This document shows, in pieces, positions 60,017-64,000 of a DNA stretch of 64,000 bases; within the stretch, counting starts at the first letter, position 1; each line of letters begins with the position of its first letter. The notes beneath the pieces were generated by a model, which was given only the letters and a program-made list of their open reading frames with translations, did not search any database and had not been told where the DNA came from. The translations under genes and the position numbers were made by a program. The DNA lies in NCBI GenBank assembly GCA_022478985.1, contig JAKSZP010005638.1, forward strand, positions 1 through 64,000. The letters are read 5' to 3'. The DNA is from Massospora cicadina (taxonomy: Eukaryota; Entomophthoromycota; Entomophthoromycetes; Entomophthorales; Entomophthoraceae).

Positions 60017-60574
60017 GACAAGAGACACAAGAGGTGTCCAGGTATAAGGAATGGTGAGAGAGAGAGCTGGTATGGGAGTTGCTTAAAGACATGGATTTAA
60101 AAGGAGAAAGTTGGAAGGGCGTTTATTGTAGGCTGGGGTGGTAGATTGGTAATGATAACACTTTAGTAAATAAACTTAATAGTGTTTGCATTATAAGAAT
60201 AATTTTATTGACCGCAAAGATTAACCAAATGAATACCTTGGTTTTATATACCATCCAACTTCCTGGACTTACCTAAGCTTAATTGATTTTAAACAGTGCA
60301 CTATTCTTCTCTGGAGCTTATGGGATTGCAACTTGCATGTGATTTTGAAAGGCAGTGGGAATCGTCTCAGTCTCATCATAAATTCGTTTTGGTGCGATTA
60401 ATTGACTGAATACTATTGCAAATAAAGTAATATAAACGATTAATCAAATATTTTCACTACAATCATTAATTTTATATGCAATTATTCGATCTAACTTCAT
60501 CACATATCATATTGATCAGACTGACAATATCTATAATCTTAGGAATTCCACTAATGTCAAGATTTATCCTGACA
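59883..60574 (-). repeat. 5' LTR of element D with GA expansions
   Basis: This 692-bp partner of 55195-55827 owes its extra length to the (AG)n tract at 59958-60013 and a shorter GAGAGAGAGA at 60056-60067 where the other LTR has GGGTA. Confidence 0.92.
59958..60013. repeat. (AG)28 microsatellite inside an LTR
   Basis: An uninterrupted AG dinucleotide repeat of 28 units lies between GTTTAGCCT and TATGACA. The matching site in the 3' LTR (~55270) has only CCCAG. Confidence 0.97.
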
Positions 60575-60663
60575 GGGCTTGAGGAAACTCACCAAAAGAA
60601 GCCCTCATGGTGGCGGCCTCCTGATTGTGAGCTCTTTTTTTGTGGGTTTCACTTTATTGTAAG

Positions 60664-61353
60664 GTGATATTAAAAACAGTTTAAACCATTTATCACATTT
60701 TGCCTTGGAACTTGGAATACAAATTTCAAGTTAAATTTGCCTAAGGGTTTTTCAACTAAGGGTGGCTTTGAACCAGGGTTTTTCTCACTCCAAGCTATTC
60801 TATAGGCTTGAAAGAGCTTCAAGCATGGCAAGGAGAGGGATTTCAAAGTATGGCCTTTAAAAGGTCAAGACCCCATCAATTCAAGCCTCAGTTCAGAATT
60901 TTTGCAGCTTCTCTTGGCCGTTTAGGGCTCATGCCTTACCTGAGCGTTGGGCGTGACAAGCTTTTGTCACAAAAACAAATCCTTGAGCTTCTGATGCATT
61001 GGCCCTCTCCAGTTGCTCTGTCTTTTTCTTGTCTTTCTTAATATTCCAGAGAAATGACAGGATCATCTCGCTCATATTTAATAGATTAAATCAAAAATAA
61101 AGGCTACTTTGGGGATATGAATTTTGCTTACCTGGTATTATTTTCTGCATATGAGATTCGCCCAAATTTTGAGAGTTAAAAGACGGGTTGCTATTACTCA
61201 ACCCTACCAGCTTACCTCAGTAGTACAACTTGGCTGTTGGACCTATTTTAGTGACAATTTATTTTGCTTAAAATTCAGGCATCTGGTGAATGGAATCTGG
61301 TTGGTTCCATTTGTTAAACTGAGTAATGAATCTTTTTTGTATTCCTTTCAGAA
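60664..61353. repeat. Direct repeat E, right copy
   Basis: This is the partner of 54121-54802 in the same orientation, with moderate divergence. The right end fades at CCTTTCA. If E is an LTR, the pair would bound another short-internal element of ~1.8 kb into which element D inserted, but no target duplication is found. Confidence 0.75.
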
Positions 61354-62060
61354 TTAGAATACTAAAAGCAAAGTGGAAACAGGGTACTCAACAAGAAAAG
61401 TGTATTCGTTATTGATGAAGGCTTTGTATTATATATTACAAGGGTAACTTTTTAATTGGGGACTGATAAATAACCTTTCTTTTTATACTGAAGTTTTCTT
61501 CATATTTGATCATAAACTATATCCCAATAACTATAAAATTCTAGTTATTGTCCAGTGCAACTGTGAGAACTGAAAAATAATTTACCACTAGATATGGCAT
61601 TGAAGGCTAAGCACATATCACCTTAGTTTGTTCAGATTGACTGTGCTATACTTTTGAGTGTAACTAAAATCAGGGACGAGTTTGATCTCTTTAATGAGAT
61701 AGGAAGAGACAATATTGATTAATGATCTCATATCCAATGCAGTCTTTACTCTAACCTCCTAAATTATCAATTCTGCTTTTAGTGATGGTTCCTCTAAACT
61801 TTGGCAGGAGGACTAACACCTCTTTTAAGGTGGAAAGTTGCATTGAGCTTTTAGAAGTCTAAGGGTATTACTTTCTTAGTCTCCAACAGAATGTGAACGC
61901 TCAAGCTGGGTCAGATCAACAAAGCATTATATTGATTAGCATCACTGGTTGTATCATTACCCTTTGACACTTTTCTTTCTCGTTGCAATCACTTTACAAC
62001 CTATTCAATTCAAGACTGAATCTAGTTTGATAATCTCACAGAGGAGATTAGTCTGCGCCT
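61354..62060. other. Unassigned DNA before the LINE
   Basis: AT-rich, with no gene. It may include the 5' leader of the LINE that follows, which has no visible left border. Confidence 0.3.
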
Positions 62061-63471
62061 ATGTCAGGGAGCAGTTGGGCAAGCAAGGTAAGAGGAGCAG
62101 GCGGAAGGCCCGCGGCCTCCAACGGTCAAAAACGCCCTGGAGAATCCAGCGGAATAGACAAAAATTTTAAAAAACTGGCGGTCACTATTTCCCCTGAGAT
62201 ACTCACATGGCAAGCACGATGCAACCAGTACATCAACACGCCACACTCCCAGCCACTTTTGTCAGTGGAATTTGGAGTCCGCGTGTTTCTGGACATCCAA
62301 AAAACGGCTTATGGGAAAGAATTTGTGAAGATGTGCACACAATTTTCCCAACCGCGGTGTACGTTGCACCTCACTCCATGTCACGTGGTTGGCTGGACCT
62401 AGGTTTCAAAAGCAAAAAGGCAGCAGACAAGGCTGCAGCAGTATGCATAGTGGTCAACCTCCCTGAAGGGCAGCAGGTCGTCAAAACCAAATGCATCAGA
62501 TGGACAAAATCAAACCAAATTTTTCTCACATTTGACTTTTTGCCAACTATGGTAAAACGTGACATTTTGGAACAACACCTGAAAGATGGTCTCGCCATAT
62601 ATGGTGAAATAAAATCTTTTAAAATGCAACGCTTCACGCTGATGCCACACCTGTGCACTGGCAAAGCCATCGCAGTTCTGACCCCAACTGAGGAGATTGC
62701 AAAGGACCTAACCCAGATCCCGCACTCCACTTTTATTGATATTGCAGGGCATACCACCCACCCATTCCAGGTGACCGTGGACAGCGCGCCCCCTATTTGC
62801 ACCCACTGTGATGCGTTTGGCCATAAGGCGAACGCATGCCCCATCAAGGAGGGCATCACATTCCAAGAGCACCCCTCGTTGGCTATGGCCAGTGGAGAGG
62901 CGCACTATGAACCAACCACAAGCACCAAAGAGGCTTTCCCATGGGGAGCACAAGGCTGCTACCTACTGGTAAAGCCTATCTCCCAGCAAGAGTGGAAGAA
63001 GGCCAAGCAGGCCCATAGGGCCGCGGCCAAGGAAGCGGCCAAAGCCACTACCGCTATCCCACACTCACAACACCAGGAGGACATGGAAACTACACGGTGG
63101 AAGCAACTTGAAAATCCATCAACCAATCAGATTGGGAGGCCCATGCCGAACAGGCCACTCAATCTGAGGATCTGATGGGAGATTTGATCTCACCCAATCG
63201 TTGCACCCAAGCTCCAGTCAAAACCAACTTGGGACCCATCACAACTGAAAATTTTTTTGACCTGCTCAATGGTGCACCAAACTCATCTGCACCACAAAAA
63301 ATTCATCCAATGTCGGGAAAACAAAAAGTGAAGGCTAAAGCCAACGCGACTCTTTCCGCAAAAATCAACAAAAACCACAATAGCATTGCTGCTAACTCCC
63401 ATGCTGCTGTGAAGGCCCACGGGGATCTAGAAGAGGCTGGTGGGCCCGGGTGCCCACCCCCTCACACCTAA
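62061..63471 (+). pseudogene. LINE ORF1, nucleic-acid-binding gag-like protein
   Basis: The likely start is the ATG at 62061 (MSGSSWASKVRGAGG). The frame shifts near 62250 into the long frame ending 63175, and again near 63130 into the frame ending 63471. Both shifts restore protein-like sequence (before 63175 the other frame reads DWEAHAEQATQSEDLMGDL). The central part holds a CCHC knuckle, CTHCDAFGHKANAC, at 62798-62839. An Ala/Lys-rich stretch (KQAHRAAAKEAAKATTA) and the C-terminal block TENFFDLLNG follow. The intact protein of ~465 residues would package LINE RNA. Confidence 0.83.
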
Positions 63472-63477
63472 GGTGCG

Positions 63478-64000
63478 ATGGGGGAAACCTTCACTTTAGG
63501 GATGTTGAATATCGCTGGACTCAAGGCCTCCCCATCCCAGGCTAGGAAACTGAGTTTTTACAACACAATTTACCCGTGGATATCCTGGCCATCCAGGAGT
63601 CCCACTGTCCATGAGGTTCTGAGGAAGCTTGGAAAACAATGCTCCTCCCATCCCTATCCTTTTGGTTGAAGCACTGTGGGGTGCTAATTTGGAAAAATAA
63701 TTTTTCAAATTTTTAGCCTCAGAAACATTTCTAAATGGCCGAGTGCTTATTGTCACTTTCTTGTGGGCTGATGTAGCGCATGCAATCATCAACATCTATG
63801 CCCCAAATGGTGCATGCGAGCGTTGGGAATTTTTCTCATCAGTAAAATCCCTCCCACTACCCCCAGACTCTTTCCTAGTCAGTGACTTGAATTGTTGGCT
63901 AAACACACCAACGGACTGGTGGCATTCCTCACCCCATGTCCCCAGGGTCATGTAGAACTACGCGTTCTAAAGGCCACCCTCAGGTTAATGGATGCGCTGC
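63478..64000 (+). pseudogene. LINE ORF2, N-terminal AP-endonuclease part
   Basis: The protein opens MGETFTLGMLNIAGLKASPS. A one-base loss near 63555 shifts the frame, after which ILAIQESHCP (the Q-E catalytic motif) is readable. Further shifts follow; the frame at 63743 on gives IINIYAPNGACERWEFFSS and then DLNCWLN, the usual NIYAP and D-x-N motifs of the endonuclease. The enzyme would nick target DNA to prime reverse transcription. Confidence 0.85.

Larger units (their letters stand above)
55195..60574 (-). mobile_element. Ty3/Gypsy chromovirus, family D, nearly complete and recent
   Basis: The LTRs 55195-55827 (633 bp) and 59883-60574 (692 bp) both start TGTCAGGGACTGG and end CCTGACA. Exact 5-base duplications GGGCT lie outside them (55190-55194 and 60575-60579). 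The LTRs differ by only a few bases apart from expanded GA tracts in the right copy. The minus-strand order is gag, protease, reverse transcriptase, RNase H, integrase, chromodomain, then the purine-rich GGTGGGGGATGA before the 3' LTR. A handful of stops and shifts interrupt long open stretches, so this copy is probably inactive but young. Confidence 0.95.
62061..64000 (+). mobile_element. LINE retrotransposon, 5' half (runs off the window)
   Basis: ORF1 (gag-like with a zinc knuckle) is followed seven bases later by ORF2, which opens with an AP-endonuclease domain. Reverse transcriptase and 3' end lie beyond the window. The element is GC-richer than its surroundings. Several single-base frameshifts show that this copy is inactive. 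The 5' end is uncertain and no target duplication can be tested. Confidence 0.88.

Overview
The window looks like repeat-rich nuclear DNA of a fungus. I infer a basidiomycete from two features: the p21-activated kinase reads like the fungal Cla4/Ste20 group, and the Ty3/Gypsy elements are chromodomain-type. I cannot name the species. Only the first ~3.8 kb holds host genes: the 3' end of a 20S proteasome alpha-2 subunit gene (1-456) and a complete p21-activated kinase gene (1495-3843). The kinase gene has 12 exons and 11 very short introns (32-50 nt). Joined, the exons give one open frame of 649 codons with CRIB and kinase domains intact.

From ~5.3 kb to the end nearly all recognisable sequence is mobile DNA, mostly dead and nested. 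Several element borders can be fixed from paired LTRs and target-site duplications (TSDs). Family A is a chromovirus lineage, all copies on the minus strand: A1 7790-16531 (TSD GTTGA), A4 fragment ~19000-20310, A2 26931-32871, A3 34643-44793 (TSD TCAGA). Family D is a separate chromovirus, 55195-60574 (TSD GGGCT), with near-identical LTRs that differ by an expanded (AG)n tract. Two further decayed Gypsy copies lie at ~21950-25480 (plus strand) and ~49900-53700 (minus strand).

A small LTR element without coding capacity (LTR ~1050 bp, internal part 184 bp; TRIM-like) is complete at 36903-39186 inside A3. It occurs as a solo LTR at 11781-14494 inside A1 and as an LTR plus internal part at 46607-47807. 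A diverged tandem relative may lie at ~5310-7409. The solo LTR is itself split by an unknown 1.6-kb element (C1, 11817-13457) that has a second partial copy at ~17207.

Non-LTR elements are also present. A LINE with ORF1 and the start of ORF2 runs off the right end (62061-64000). A 5'-truncated LINE tail sits at 50935-52246, a 1.9-kb LINE-like insert at 42268-44194, and a tRNA-derived SINE at 20924-21216. The last three share the same ~30-bp 3' tail, which suggests the SINE borrows the reverse transcriptase of that LINE family. A pair of ~690-bp direct repeats (54121-54802 and 60664-61353) brackets element D.

The most notable points are the micro-introns of the kinase, the SINE/LINE tail partnership, the complete TRIM-like element, the conserved non-gag-like N-terminal region of family A, and the unknown element C.
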